Virus record (IMG/VR): IMGVR_UViG_3300017782_000027
Coordinates: 1 to 50,881 of that record
Direction: 5' to 3' (one strand)
DNA: 50,881 bases
Origin: a virus
Shown here: piece after piece, positions 25,905 through 34,475 of the stretch
How positions within the stretch are numbered: the stretch's first letter is position 1
How the letters are laid out: every line of letters starts with the position of its first letter
Notes under the pieces: model-generated
Told to the model about the DNA's origin: nothing
Databases searched by the model: none
Seen by the model: only the letters and a program-made list of their open reading frames with translations
Translations under genes and position numbers: made by a program

Positions 25905-27254
25905 TTACTTCATCATAATGAAGTTGTTAGCTCCATGTACGCATAGTGCTCTTTCTGATAAGAAGTGTACTTGCATAGCATCTAAGTCGCTAGACATAGA
26001 CGAAGCGGATCCAGCAGATCCAACAACCCAAGACTTATACTTACGATCTTCTGCTTCGTTCTTTCTAAACTTAACGTGTAGGAAAGGACGTGTAGCATTT
26101 TTACCCATTACTTGATCGTAGATAGAAGTAGTTCCAGCAGGAACAAGAACTCCATCCACAGTAGAGGTAAGACCACCAGTAGTTGGATCATTTAAGTATT
26201 TCCAATCAGTTTTATAGAAGTCGTATCCAAGATTGAATCCTTTGAATCCAAGGTTCAATGCCATGTCTTCTTCGTTGTCAAACAAACCGTAAGAAGCTGT
26301 AGACGCACCGCTATTGTTTTGAGCAGCTAGTACAGTATCAATTTCAAACGACTTAGTTCTGTTTACGAATAGAGCATTTTCTTGAATAGCTCCTTCTTTA
26401 TCCAAAATCTTTATGATTTCTTCGATATCATCTCTGCTATCAATAGATCCTGTTGCGATGTTACCTCGGTTCTCTAGTTCATAGAAAAGACCTTTAGTAC
26501 CTTTGTAACCAGCAGTGTCAGCTCCAGAAGAGGATGCTGCAGGACGACCTTCAATAAGAGAAAGTTCCATGTAGTCTTCAAATCTAAGTCTTGTTTCATG
26601 CTCAGATTTTAGATACCATAGATATCCAGTAGCACCGTTTTCAGTAGTCACTTCAATCCATCCAATTTGTGCCATATCAGAACCATTAACCTCATACTTA
26701 TCTTTAATGATAATAGGACTATTGGTTTGAATGTCTTTTGGAGCATCTAGTGAACCTGTCATACCGCTTGTACCTTTCTTGAATTCAGAACCGAACGCAT
26801 ACACTTTAAGTGCAGTTGTTGCTAGGTTAGCATCAAGGTTTGCACCAGAGTATGATGCAACAGTAAATTCAGTACCTCCTGCGTCAACAGCAGTAATGAT
26901 CGCTTTATCTTGATCACCATCTGCATCAACAATAATAACAGTTTGATTTAATCTAAAAGGGTGAGCAGCACTTGAGATTACATCACCAGATCTGGTTGCA
27001 CCAGAAACTGCTAAGTGTAGTCTTCCTTGTTCACTCCATTGAATAACATCAGAAGCAAAGGGCATTTCAGCACCTAGTTGACGTAGAAAAGAAGATACAG
27101 TACGATTACCGTACTTTTCAAATTCTTGCTCGTATACTTCTGGTAAGTACTGAGATGTAAACTCAATACTTGATCCTAAATAATTAGTCGACAATGTCGA
27201 CTTACTTGGAGCAGGGGTTAACGCACCACCGACTCCTGTCATTGTTACAGCCAT
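25905..27254 (-). CDS. Major capsid protein, crAss-like, 449 aa
   Basis: Position (after portal and scaffold) and sequence fit a HK97-fold capsid protein of the crAss-like group. Signatures I rely on are TSQYLPEVYEQEFEKYGNRT at the N-terminus, RLRFEDYMELSLIEGRPA, GTKGLFYELENRGN with DDIEEIIKILDKEG soon after, and the C-terminal ALCVHGANNFIMMK. An insertion with hydrophobic beta strands (residues 85-165) would be a surface or E-loop-associated domain. The gene is 21 bases after the scaffold gene and is followed 10 bases later by a strong intrinsic terminator, consistent with very high expression. Confidence 0.9.
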   Translation of the reverse strand: MAVTMTGVGGALTPAPSKSTLSTNYLGSSIEFTSQYLPEVYEQEFEKYGNRTVSSFLRQLGAEMPFASDVIQWSEQGRLHLAVSGATRSGDVISSAAHPFRLNQTVIIVDADGDQDKAIITAVDAGGTEFTVASYSGANLDANLATTALKVYAFGSEFKKGTSGMTGSLDAPKDIQTNSPIIIKDKYEVNGSDMAQIGWIEVTTENGATGYLWYLKSEHETRLRFEDYMELSLIEGRPAASSSGADTAGYKGTKGLFYELENRGNIATGSIDSRDDIEEIIKILDKEGAIQENALFVNRTKSFEIDTVLAAQNNSGASTASYGLFDNEEDMALNLGFKGFNLGYDFYKTDWKYLNDPTTGGLTSTVDGVLVPAGTTSIYDQVMGKNATRPFLHVKFRKNEAEDRKYKSWVVGSAGSASSMSSDLDAMQVHFLSERALCVHGANNFIMMK

Positions 27255-27275
27255 TGTAAATTTTTTAAAAGATTA

Positions 27276-28457
27276 TTAACTTCGTTTTTTAAATTTTAAT
27301 CCTCCAGAAAATTCTTCATCACTATTCAAAACTCGATATTTTAAGCCAGATTCTTCTGACACTTGGTTTTGTCTTACAGTCATGTCTATGTTTTTAGTCT
27401 CCTTAACGATGTTATTTGTAGCATCGGCTAGACCTTGCTCGTAAGCAAGTTTAGCAATAAGGTCTGGGTTTGACATTGCAAACGCTGACTTATGAAACTT
27501 ATAGGCATCACTCAGAGCACCTGTATCTTTATCTGTATATCTCGACAACATCTCATTGATGTCAGACTGAGACTGCTTTACATCATTAGGACTAGTAAGC
27601 TTGTACAACAATTTCTTTTTACCTACATTGAATTCAAAACCTTTGAACTCTTCGCTAAAAAGATTGTCTGTCTTGCTTCTAAATACGTCCTGTAAAGTTT
27701 TGTTTCGCTCTTCAGAATTCTTAGATTCTTGTTTATAATTGGAATAAAACTCTAAAGCTTCTTGTGTGTTAGCGTCCAATGGCTTACCGCTTGACTCAAG
27801 TGGGACCTTATACTTGTTGGCCAGATCTTCAAGATGCTTCTTTGCTTTATATACCTCATCTTTGTACGCAATCTTTTTGTTTTTCACAGCTCTCTCTTCA
27901 TCAACTTCCTCATCATAACCGAAACTTTCAGTAATTAGATGATTAATATCTTCAGGAGATAGATGTGGTTTTGAATCTTTGTAATATTCATACAAAACAG
28001 CAGAATCATCAAGACTAGACACATCTCTTTGTGCCATAATAAAATCTTGCATTGATCTACCAGTTTCATCTTTGAACTTTAGATAAGTTTGAATATCCTC
28101 AGACAATTCCTGTGATTGCGATTTTTGTTCATTATTTGAAAGAACTTCATCAATAGAGTTATACTCTTTTTGATGTCTGTCTTTGAGATACTGTAATACA
28201 GCTTGCTCATCAACTTCTTTTACCTGAGCCTCTGGCTCTGGTGATGCTTCTTCTGAACTAACTTCAACTGTCGGTTCTTCAGGTGCATCTACAGGATCTA
28301 CAGTACTTTCTTGTGGTTCCTGTTTATTTTCTTGCTCATCCTTAACCTCTACATTCGTAGTTGGCGTTTCTTCTGGAGCTTTTTCTTCTTTAGAGATGGG
28401 GTTGCCATCATCGTCTAGTGGAGTTAATTTCCACCCTAATTCGTTTTCTTCTGCCAT
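27276..28457 (-). CDS. Putative scaffold protein, 393 aa
   Basis: The N-terminal ~100 residues are disordered, with Glu/Pro-rich runs (EEKAPEETPTTN, EPTVEVSSEEASPEPEAQ). The rest is charged and helical, ending in a basic tail (GGLKFKKRS). Acidic-helical composition with a basic C-terminus is typical of scaffolding proteins, whose basic end contacts the capsid shell. Position directly between the portal and capsid genes supports this. There is no protease motif. A promoter box lies 36 bases before the ATG, so scaffold and capsid probably form one unit. Confidence 0.75.
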   Translation of the reverse strand: MAEENELGWKLTPLDDDGNPISKEEKAPEETPTTNVEVKDEQENKQEPQESTVDPVDAPEEPTVEVSSEEASPEPEAQVKEVDEQAVLQYLKDRHQKEYNSIDEVLSNNEQKSQSQELSEDIQTYLKFKDETGRSMQDFIMAQRDVSSLDDSAVLYEYYKDSKPHLSPEDINHLITESFGYDEEVDEERAVKNKKIAYKDEVYKAKKHLEDLANKYKVPLESSGKPLDANTQEALEFYSNYKQESKNSEERNKTLQDVFRSKTDNLFSEEFKGFEFNVGKKKLLYKLTSPNDVKQSQSDINEMLSRYTDKDTGALSDAYKFHKSAFAMSNPDLIAKLAYEQGLADATNNIVKETKNIDMTVRQNQVSEESGLKYRVLNSDEEFSGGLKFKKRS

Positions 28458-28493
28458 TTTAATAAATTTAATTTAACTGTAACTATCTGATTG

Positions 28494-28501
28494 CAAAGGT
28501 A
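28494..28501 (-). promoter_or_regulatory. Putative -7 promoter element for scaffold and capsid genes
   Basis: The minus strand reads GGTAGTACCTTTGCAATC directly after the portal stop codon. TACCTTTGCA matches the boxes at 42915 and 30989. The leader to the scaffold ATG is about 36 bases. Confidence 0.55.
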
Positions 28502-28507
28502 CTACCT

Positions 28508-30931
28508 TTATCCTCCCATAAGTCCTTGAATCCCAGATCCTAACGAATCCTGTCCATCAAAATCTATCGGATCAAGGTCTTGTTGTCGTTGCTGTATCAT
28601 CTTTGATTGCTGACTTGCTTGTTTTTCAGTACGCTTATCTTTGCGATCTTCTCTAAACATTTCTTTGCTTACCTGCGTTGCAACATCTACTCCTTGCTTA
28701 TTATTATTAATCTCACCTTGTTTTTCTAACAACGTTAACTTTGCCTGGAGTTCTTTGTCCATTCTAGCTAACTCAAATTCATTTTTCATTTGTAATATCT
28801 GAGCCTCTAGTTCTAATCTTCTAGCATCACCTTCTTGTTTCTTAGCCTCTACAGCCATTTGAGATTCTTGTTGTGCTTGTGCTTGCAGAGTTATATTCTC
28901 TTGTTGCTTTTGTTTTTCTAGCTTATCTCTTCTTTTCTTTCTAACCTTCAGTAGCTGTGATGCTATTTTTACATTTTTAATATTTCTTACATCTATAGCA
29001 TCATCTATATCAATCTTACCAGAAGATAGAGATGCTTGTATGTTTTGTTCTAACACTTGTTTTTCCTCTTCGTCAGGGTGTAACTCTATAAATATACCAA
29101 AGTCGTGTAAGTGTAGTTCTTTTATTTCTTCCATTAATTCAACACTATACTTTCCAACCGACTTTATAAAGTCTTCTTTGAAGTCAGAGTATTCTAAAAG
29201 ATCAGCAATCCTGTAAGAAACACACTCAGAAAGTCTTTGAGTTGTAAATAAAGCCGATCTTAATACATGACGTGTTGCTGTATTAGAATTTAAAGCTGCC
29301 ATTTTTTGCACTCCTACTAAACTTTTAGAGTCTGGCGTGCTACCATCTCTAGCTTCATTCAACCCAGTAACTGATCTAATCATTTCTAAGTTGTAATTAT
29401 AAACACTTATGAGGCTAGATATTTTACTATTAGCTCCACTAGATGTAAGCTCTTGTACAGGAATTTTTCCATGATTAAATTCACCCTCTTCTGTATAGCT
29501 ACGACCAATAACAGACCCTGTCTGGAAAAACAGATTAAGTGCTTCTTGAGGATTGTATGTATTACCATTGCCTAAATTTATAGAGGAAAGTCCATCTATA
29601 TCTAAATATACACCATCAGGAATCATCCTAGATGTTACTTGTTGTAATTTTAAATGATTTAACTGTATCTGATCTGCAAAAGGAATCATTCTTTTAACTA
29701 AAGAATCAACTGCTCCTCTGTACATTTTTGGAGCATTGACAACGAACGGAGCGTACACCTTCTGAACTGCAGACTTTGGTCTTACCATGTTCTTCATTAA
29801 CTCCCACTTTAGTATGTGGTGTGTGTTTAGCACAAGTACACCTTCGTACCATACGTCAATTTTTTTAGACAGTTTTTCAAATCTTGCTTGCTCTGTTTTT
29901 GGAGGATCGAATGAATCGTCTTTCTGTAAAACCTTATCAGTACCGTAAGAGTTTTGTTTCTTTTTATATACGATGTTCTTATCCGTTTTGTAACAAAAAT
30001 ATAATAATGTCGCTGTATTGCGATCAAAGTTGTCAGTGTTGTAACCACCTCTCATTCCTCTATACACATCTGATCTAGAAGAAGTTTTTGCAATCTCTTC
30101 TAGTTCTGATTGTGTAAGTGAAGGATCTATTTTCTTTAGTTCAGTTATATTAACATTCTTAACCTCACCAAAATAATAACAATCTTGAAAATTAGGATCT
30201 TCTGTTGGACTCCATATAAGATTTGCTGGATCAACATAATCAAGTTTTATGCCTTCGTGTGTATTAAAAGAATGTTTTACTGCAGATATACCTAATGTTA
30301 CTTGATCGTAATGTATTTTTTTTCTGATATGATCATAGTTGTTTGTTTTTAATACAGACTCAATAGATTTTTCTTTTGCTATTTCTATATCATCTTTATA
30401 ATCTGTGATCATATGAAGCTCAAGCTCATCATCATTCTCTGGTAATGTTTCAGCTTGATTAGTAAGCATTTTACCTCCAAGCAACTCTTCCATATCTTGG
30501 AAGTCTTCCTTGTTACGCATTTGCGTTTGTACTCTATTTTTGTAAACTGCTTTTTTATTTGATGATACTGGATCTACTGCCTCGGCTCTTATGTCATACA
30601 TTCTATCCTGCATACCATTAACAACAACATCAACAAACTTTGGTATTATTGGTACTGGTGTCCAGTCTAAATTAAGGTAAGATATGTCGCCATTTATAGC
30701 TAATTCGTTTTTGTATTTTTGAACAGATTGCTCTCCAAGAGCGTACTGCCTTAGTTTATGGTACGTCTCTCTGTTATTACTAAAACGTGAAGAGCCTGTT
30801 TCTTTTCTAAACCACTCTTCTTCAATAGCTCTTCCAACTCTTAGACCATATTCAGCTTTAGACTTTTCAGCGTCTGAAGCCAAAGTGTTTGGTAATCCAA
30901 TAGCTTTTTTTGTGTAATTTCCGTTTGCCAT
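28508..30931 (-). CDS. Portal protein, crAss-like, 807 aa
   Basis: Length near 800 and the segment LNLDWTPVPIIPKFVDVVVN in the N-terminal part match the long portal proteins of crAss-like phages. The core includes the wing/stem region around YDQVTLGISAVKHSF and DYVDPANLIWSPTEDPNF. Helical clip and stem segments follow (IPFADQIQLNHLKLQQVTSRMI; VYNYNLEMIRSVTGLNEARDG). Residues ~650-770 form a long Gln/Lys/Glu-rich coiled coil, probably the C-terminal barrel. It would form the dodecameric DNA channel at the capsid vertex. It lies 10 bases downstream of the terminase gene. Confidence 0.9.
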   Translation of the reverse strand: MANGNYTKKAIGLPNTLASDAEKSKAEYGLRVGRAIEEEWFRKETGSSRFSNNRETYHKLRQYALGEQSVQKYKNELAINGDISYLNLDWTPVPIIPKFVDVVVNGMQDRMYDIRAEAVDPVSSNKKAVYKNRVQTQMRNKEDFQDMEELLGGKMLTNQAETLPENDDELELHMITDYKDDIEIAKEKSIESVLKTNNYDHIRKKIHYDQVTLGISAVKHSFNTHEGIKLDYVDPANLIWSPTEDPNFQDCYYFGEVKNVNITELKKIDPSLTQSELEEIAKTSSRSDVYRGMRGGYNTDNFDRNTATLLYFCYKTDKNIVYKKKQNSYGTDKVLQKDDSFDPPKTEQARFEKLSKKIDVWYEGVLVLNTHHILKWELMKNMVRPKSAVQKVYAPFVVNAPKMYRGAVDSLVKRMIPFADQIQLNHLKLQQVTSRMIPDGVYLDIDGLSSINLGNGNTYNPQEALNLFFQTGSVIGRSYTEEGEFNHGKIPVQELTSSGANSKISSLISVYNYNLEMIRSVTGLNEARDGSTPDSKSLVGVQKMAALNSNTATRHVLRSALFTTQRLSECVSYRIADLLEYSDFKEDFIKSVGKYSVELMEEIKELHLHDFGIFIELHPDEEEKQVLEQNIQASLSSGKIDIDDAIDVRNIKNVKIASQLLKVRKKRRDKLEKQKQQENITLQAQAQQESQMAVEAKKQEGDARRLELEAQILQMKNEFELARMDKELQAKLTLLEKQGEINNNKQGVDVATQVSKEMFREDRKDKRTEKQASQQSKMIQQRQQDLDPIDFDGQDSLGSGIQGLMGG

Positions 30932-30941
30932 AATAAAGAGA

Positions 30942-33218
30942 TTATCCCTTTTGTATTGTGCTATTTAAGCCTGAGTTATTATACCTTGCAAAGGTAACGT
31001 TTATTTCGTTACTCTTTTTTGGTGGTTTGACCACATACCTTTGTGTAGCCATTATGGCCATACCAGAACTAACTGTTGCATCAAACTTTGTTCTATTATG
31101 AATATCGTAGTTTGCCCAATCTAAAAGTGTTCTTGTAAAATATAATTTTCCTATAGAATCTTCAGAAAAACCTACGTGCTGATTGATATAAGATTCTATT
31201 GCCTCAGCGTGTATAGAAATGACTGAAGGAGATGACGGTATCCCTCCTAACTCCCTCTCTGCTTTTGATAAATCTAATTTTGATTTGTCTGGCCTTGATA
31301 CAGAAAACTTCCTGTAACCTCTATTCTTTAAATAATAAAGCAGTCTAGGTTTGTTGTTCTCAGCAAGTATAGGCATACCATAAAAATGGATCGCCATAAG
31401 AACATCCTCAAAAAACAATTCTGCGGTCTGCGGTCTTGATATATATTCTAGAAAAAAAACATTAGAAGGTCCATCAAAATTAACTTTTGTAATTCCATGT
31501 AAAGCTCCTTTAGATCCGCCACCTCCAACAGTTCCAGATATATCATAAGAGTCACAACCAAATGCTCCTATGTGTTCATTCCCTGGTGAGAATAATCCAT
31601 TTGTTCTTGTAACATTATTTCTAAGTTCTCTTGGAGGTATCCAAGTAATGTAAAAAGGTCCATTCCTGTCAGGTGTCCATATAACCTCACCATCTCTCCT
31701 ACCATCTTTCCAAGAAAATCTACCACGCTTTACTATACGTTGCGTCTCAAGAGAATCATTATGATCTATTTGATCATATATTCTAGTCAAATTAAATATG
31801 CTATTTTGTGCTTCATCTCTAAACGCATGACTTTCAGTTCTCGGAAACTGTCTGTAAAATTCATTTAAAGCGTCTGGATCTGACTTTAAAGCTTCCGCTT
31901 CATTCTCCCAGTAATTTATAACTCCTTGGTGAATATAATCTCCCTGTATATCTGGCACTGGCTTGACTGGTGTCTTAAACACTGGATGCCCATACATATC
32001 TATAAAGCCTTCCATATTCCACTCCATAGGAATAAACAACTTATACAAACCACTCTTTGTCTGACCGTTTGCGTTTCTCTCTAATACGTTAGAATCTTCA
32101 TAAAGGCTTTTAAAGTTTTCGCCTCCTTTGTCCCTAGAGTTTACAGTGGAACCCATCATACATTTACCAACAACTCTACGACCTAAGCGTAAACATGTTT
32201 TTGTAACCCTCCAGTTGTTTAGAATATTATCAGGCTTTTCCCATTTGCCAGATTCATCGTGAACTAGCAGTGTTAGTTTCTCGCCATCATATGAGTTGTC
32301 TCCTGTATTCTTCCAGTTAATGGTGGTGTCCAATCCTGTAAGGTGTTCCCTGTGGTTCCGCTCAATACTTTTGCGAGTGAGCTTACTGGCTGGAACTCTG
32401 TAGGCAAGCTCCGTTTTGGGTTTGTCCATCCCATCCTGTATGGGCCTAAAAAAGAAGGGATAATTGTTGGATATTGGTACGACCTTATCTGTAAACATTG
32501 TCTTTGCATCCGCTCCAGATTTGGACAAAATCCCGTATCGTGAATCCATAGTAATTGTAGCTTGATGCACCGTCTCTCCTGAAGACATGTAACTAAACCC
32601 AGAGCGTCTGTTTTTAAGATAGCACATTCCATAAGACCTTTGGTCGGCCTTGCAGGCTTCCCAAAAGATGAAAAAGATTCTGTTAGCTTCCCTAAATTCT
32701 GGTTTCCCAACATCAATTTTAGTCCACTGCAAGTACATGTAATGAGAACCAGTAATGTAAGTATTAATGCCCTTATTTTTAAACCAAAACCCATGTTCTC
32801 TTTTTTCGAATTCATTCTCAATGTAATCTACCCAAGACTCTTTAAATGAGTTAGGAAACTCATTCCACTCAAATACGGTTTTAATGTTTCTAAGCTCTTT
32901 AGGATATTCAAACTCTTCCCAATACTGTTCATTTTTTTTAGTGCTTCGTTTGTATATATCCTTAGGTGGCTTAGGTAATCCTATTTTTAATCCAGACACC
33001 TCTATAACTGATCCTAGAGTACCATCTTTTGATATGATTACAGCATCTATTTGACTATTATAACCGTATGCAAATTTAGTTTTTTTTGGTATTCTTACAT
33101 CTATTGGTTTCCAGAGGTCAAGGTTTTCTAACCCTTGATTCTGCGAAACTTTGGAATCCTTTATCTTTTCCTTTACCTGTTTCAGATTTTTTCTCATCTC
33201 CGAGCTTTTCTCTTTCAT
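30942..33218 (-). CDS. terL: Terminase large subunit (packaging ATPase/nuclease)
   Basis: The 758-residue product has the expected two-domain order. The ATPase half has a Walker-A-like KNRRSGFS at residues 202-209 and a Walker B LTLLVHDESGKW at 315-326, with an acidic pair (DE) as catalytic residues. The nuclease half begins with IGAFGCDSYDISG (D556, D559), an RNase H-like first strand. GSHYMYLQWTKIDVG upstream is typical of the long N-terminal extension of crAss-like terminases. The ATG at 33218 makes the gene overlap its upstream neighbour by 101 bases; no other methionine lies near. It translocates DNA into the head and cuts it. Confidence 0.92.
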   Translation of the reverse strand: MKEKSSEMRKNLKQVKEKIKDSKVSQNQGLENLDLWKPIDVRIPKKTKFAYGYNSQIDAVIISKDGTLGSVIEVSGLKIGLPKPPKDIYKRSTKKNEQYWEEFEYPKELRNIKTVFEWNEFPNSFKESWVDYIENEFEKREHGFWFKNKGINTYITGSHYMYLQWTKIDVGKPEFREANRIFFIFWEACKADQRSYGMCYLKNRRSGFSYMSSGETVHQATITMDSRYGILSKSGADAKTMFTDKVVPISNNYPFFFRPIQDGMDKPKTELAYRVPASKLTRKSIERNHREHLTGLDTTINWKNTGDNSYDGEKLTLLVHDESGKWEKPDNILNNWRVTKTCLRLGRRVVGKCMMGSTVNSRDKGGENFKSLYEDSNVLERNANGQTKSGLYKLFIPMEWNMEGFIDMYGHPVFKTPVKPVPDIQGDYIHQGVINYWENEAEALKSDPDALNEFYRQFPRTESHAFRDEAQNSIFNLTRIYDQIDHNDSLETQRIVKRGRFSWKDGRRDGEVIWTPDRNGPFYITWIPPRELRNNVTRTNGLFSPGNEHIGAFGCDSYDISGTVGGGGSKGALHGITKVNFDGPSNVFFLEYISRPQTAELFFEDVLMAIHFYGMPILAENNKPRLLYYLKNRGYRKFSVSRPDKSKLDLSKAERELGGIPSSPSVISIHAEAIESYINQHVGFSEDSIGKLYFTRTLLDWANYDIHNRTKFDATVSSGMAIMATQRYVVKPPKKSNEINVTFARYNNSGLNSTIQKG
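30989..30996 (-). promoter_or_regulatory. Possible -7 promoter element before the portal gene
   Basis: TACCTTTGCA occurs on the minus strand inside the last codons of the terminase gene, 57 bases before the portal ATG. It is identical over ten bases to the element at 28494, but it lies in coding sequence, so chance is possible. Confidence 0.35.
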
Positions 33219-33435
33219 TTTCTATACGCTGAAGTATCTCGAAAGCATCAAATATAGCAAGCTTTTTAGTAGCTGCTGCATTCTTTAATCTATCTGCTGC
33301 TAAATCATCATCTGGGGAACCAGTGATTATTTCCTCTTCTGCGACCTTTATAAGCTCCTCTACTGCACGTTCACCTGCTGATATTACTCTGAGTATAGTC
33401 TGATCGATTTTTGTTGATTCCTGTGCTTTATCCAC
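33118..33435 (-). CDS. Small helical protein upstream of terminase, candidate terminase small subunit
   Basis: The 105-residue product is mostly helical: ILRVISAGERAVEELIKVAEEE, then SPDDDLAADRLKNAAATKKL and AIFDAFEILQRIENEREKL, ending in a Lys-rich tail. I recall similar proteins next to the terminase in marine phages. A DNA-binding small subunit would fit position and size, but I see no clear helix-turn-helix, so this is inference. Its 3' end overlaps the terminase gene by 101 bases in another frame, and its 5' end overlaps the small secreted-like gene by 52 bases. Confidence 0.65.
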   Translation of the reverse strand: MDKAQESTKIDQTILRVISAGERAVEELIKVAEEEIITGSPDDDLAADRLKNAAATKKLAIFDAFEILQRIENEREKLGDEKKSETGKGKDKGFQSFAESRVRKP

Positions 33436-33581
33436 AATATTTGAGCTTCTTTAATTGTAATTTCTTTTGATTCTAATTTTGCCTTTATTTTATTATAGAC
33501 ATATTGATCTTTTACTGACAACTCTTTAGCATTCACAAAGAGCATCATCACCACAGCAATCGCTGTCATTATCTTTTTCAT
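33384..33581 (-). CDS. Small protein with signal peptide, 65 aa
   Basis: From the ATG at 33581 the product begins MKKIMTAIAVVMMLFVNAKE: two lysines, a hydrophobic core and a likely signal-peptidase site after VNA. The mature part (~47 residues) is charged and helical. Export to the periplasm is therefore likely. The gene overlaps both neighbours in other frames (56 bases upstream, 52 downstream), so its reality rests on the clear signal peptide. An ATG 33 bases further upstream would spoil the signal peptide and is not preferred. Function unknown. Confidence 0.55.
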   Translation of the reverse strand: MKKIMTAIAVVMMLFVNAKELSVKDQYVYNKIKAKLESKEITIKEAQILWIKHRNQQKSIRLYSE

Positions 33582-33708
33582 TTTGTTTGTTCGTTTGTGC
33601 AATGTGTATTTCAATCATTGCGTCAGTTAGTTTGTCGATACTATTACGTATCTCCTTTAATTCATTTCTCAAGCCATTAGACTTTATTTTTATTTCATCT
33701 TTACTCAC
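33526..33708 (-). CDS. Small coiled-coil protein with Cys-rich tail, 60 aa
   Basis: Residues 1-42 form a charged amphipathic helix (SNGLRNELKEIRNSIDKLTDAM). The tail DSDCCGDDALCEC holds four cysteines that could bind a metal, though the spacing fits no family that I know. The gene starts six bases after the stop of the tandem GroES-like gene and overlaps the next one by 56 bases. Function is not recognised. Confidence 0.5.
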   Translation of the reverse strand: MSKDEIKIKSNGLRNELKEIRNSIDKLTDAMIEIHIAQTNKQNEKDNDSDCCGDDALCEC

Positions 33709-33714
33709 TTCTAT

Positions 33715-34257
33715 TTAGTTTAGTGTTACACAAATATCTCTGTTTCTCATTTTATATAACTTCTCATCGTCAATAACAAACTTATATTCACTGTTTTTTG
33801 AAAATCCAACTTTTGTTCCTGGCTTAAATTTGTTCGAGTATTTTACAATTCCCACATGCTCTTCTTCTTTTTCATCTGATCTATATAAAGTATCATGTTG
33901 AATATAGTCGACAGGAGAAATAAAACAATGCGATTTGTAAGCCTTCCAGTCATCTCCCTCTTTATGTAAATATATCCTTTCTGGCGGAACTAAATACATG
34001 TTGTCTCTAAAATATTCGTTACTCCTTCTTTTGTCTCCCTTCATATCATAGTATGTTCTAAATACGTTATGATGGACAACTACAATGTCTCCTTTTTGTA
34101 AGTGATTATCAGGTGAAGAAACAACTACTCCAAGTCTATTTACATAGTCAACATCTTCTATTGATGTGTTTACAAGCAGTTCAACATCACCTACTTTCTC
34201 TATGTTATTATACTCGTCACCCAAAGGCTTAATTAGAACGCCATATCTTGGTGTCAT
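33715..34257 (-). CDS. Tandem GroES-like (co-chaperonin-fold) protein, 180 aa
   Basis: Two halves each resemble a GroES (Cpn10) barrel. The first has YGVLIKPLGDEY, a loop, then RLGVVVSSPDNHLQKGDIVVVHHN and YLVPPERIYL. The second has HVGIVKYSNKFKPGTKVGFS, then YKFVIDDEKLYKMRNRDIC. Both match the GroES order of strand, mobile loop, G-x-V-x-x…K-x-GD-x-V and a terminal acidic strand with D-I. It differs from the ordinary groES in this window, which is single-domain and next to groEL. It may be a modified co-chaperonin for capsid folding (compare T4 gp31), or a barrel used in another way. It overlaps the upstream gene by four bases. Confidence 0.65.
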   Translation of the reverse strand: MTPRYGVLIKPLGDEYNNIEKVGDVELLVNTSIEDVDYVNRLGVVVSSPDNHLQKGDIVVVHHNVFRTYYDMKGDKRRSNEYFRDNMYLVPPERIYLHKEGDDWKAYKSHCFISPVDYIQHDTLYRSDEKEEEHVGIVKYSNKFKPGTKVGFSKNSEYKFVIDDEKLYKMRNRDICVTLN

Positions 34258-34472
34258 AAATCTATATTAAATTCAATTGTTATTGGAATGTTTTTAAACT
34301 CTTTCCACTGCAAAACTTCATTGTCAGCGTTTTTAATCCACACAGAATAAGTTTCAGAACTTTGTGTAATTTCACTTATAACGTATCTACCTCCTAGAGT
34401 GTCGTTACCAACTACATAATGCATTGCATCTTTATAGTTAGCTCCTATTGATATCTTTCTTATGTTCTTCAT
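34254..34472 (-). CDS. Small protein of unknown function, 72 aa
   Basis: The product is beta-rich with no membrane segment: MHYVVGNDTLGGRYVISEIT, then YSVWIKNADNEVLQWKEF. I recognise no family. The gene is three bases after the giant fibre-like gene and overlaps the GroES-like gene by four bases (ATGA), so it is co-transcribed. Such spacing in a structural operon supports a real gene. Confidence 0.65.
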   Translation of the reverse strand: MKNIRKISIGANYKDAMHYVVGNDTLGGRYVISEITQSSETYSVWIKNADNEVLQWKEFKNIPITIEFNIDL

Positions 34473-34475
34473 AAA

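Noticed and set aside
32273-32821. 182-codon frame inside the terminase gene (same strand, other frame)
   Set aside because: It lies wholly in the ATPase-coding part of terL, whose motifs are clear, and has no own spacing or motif.
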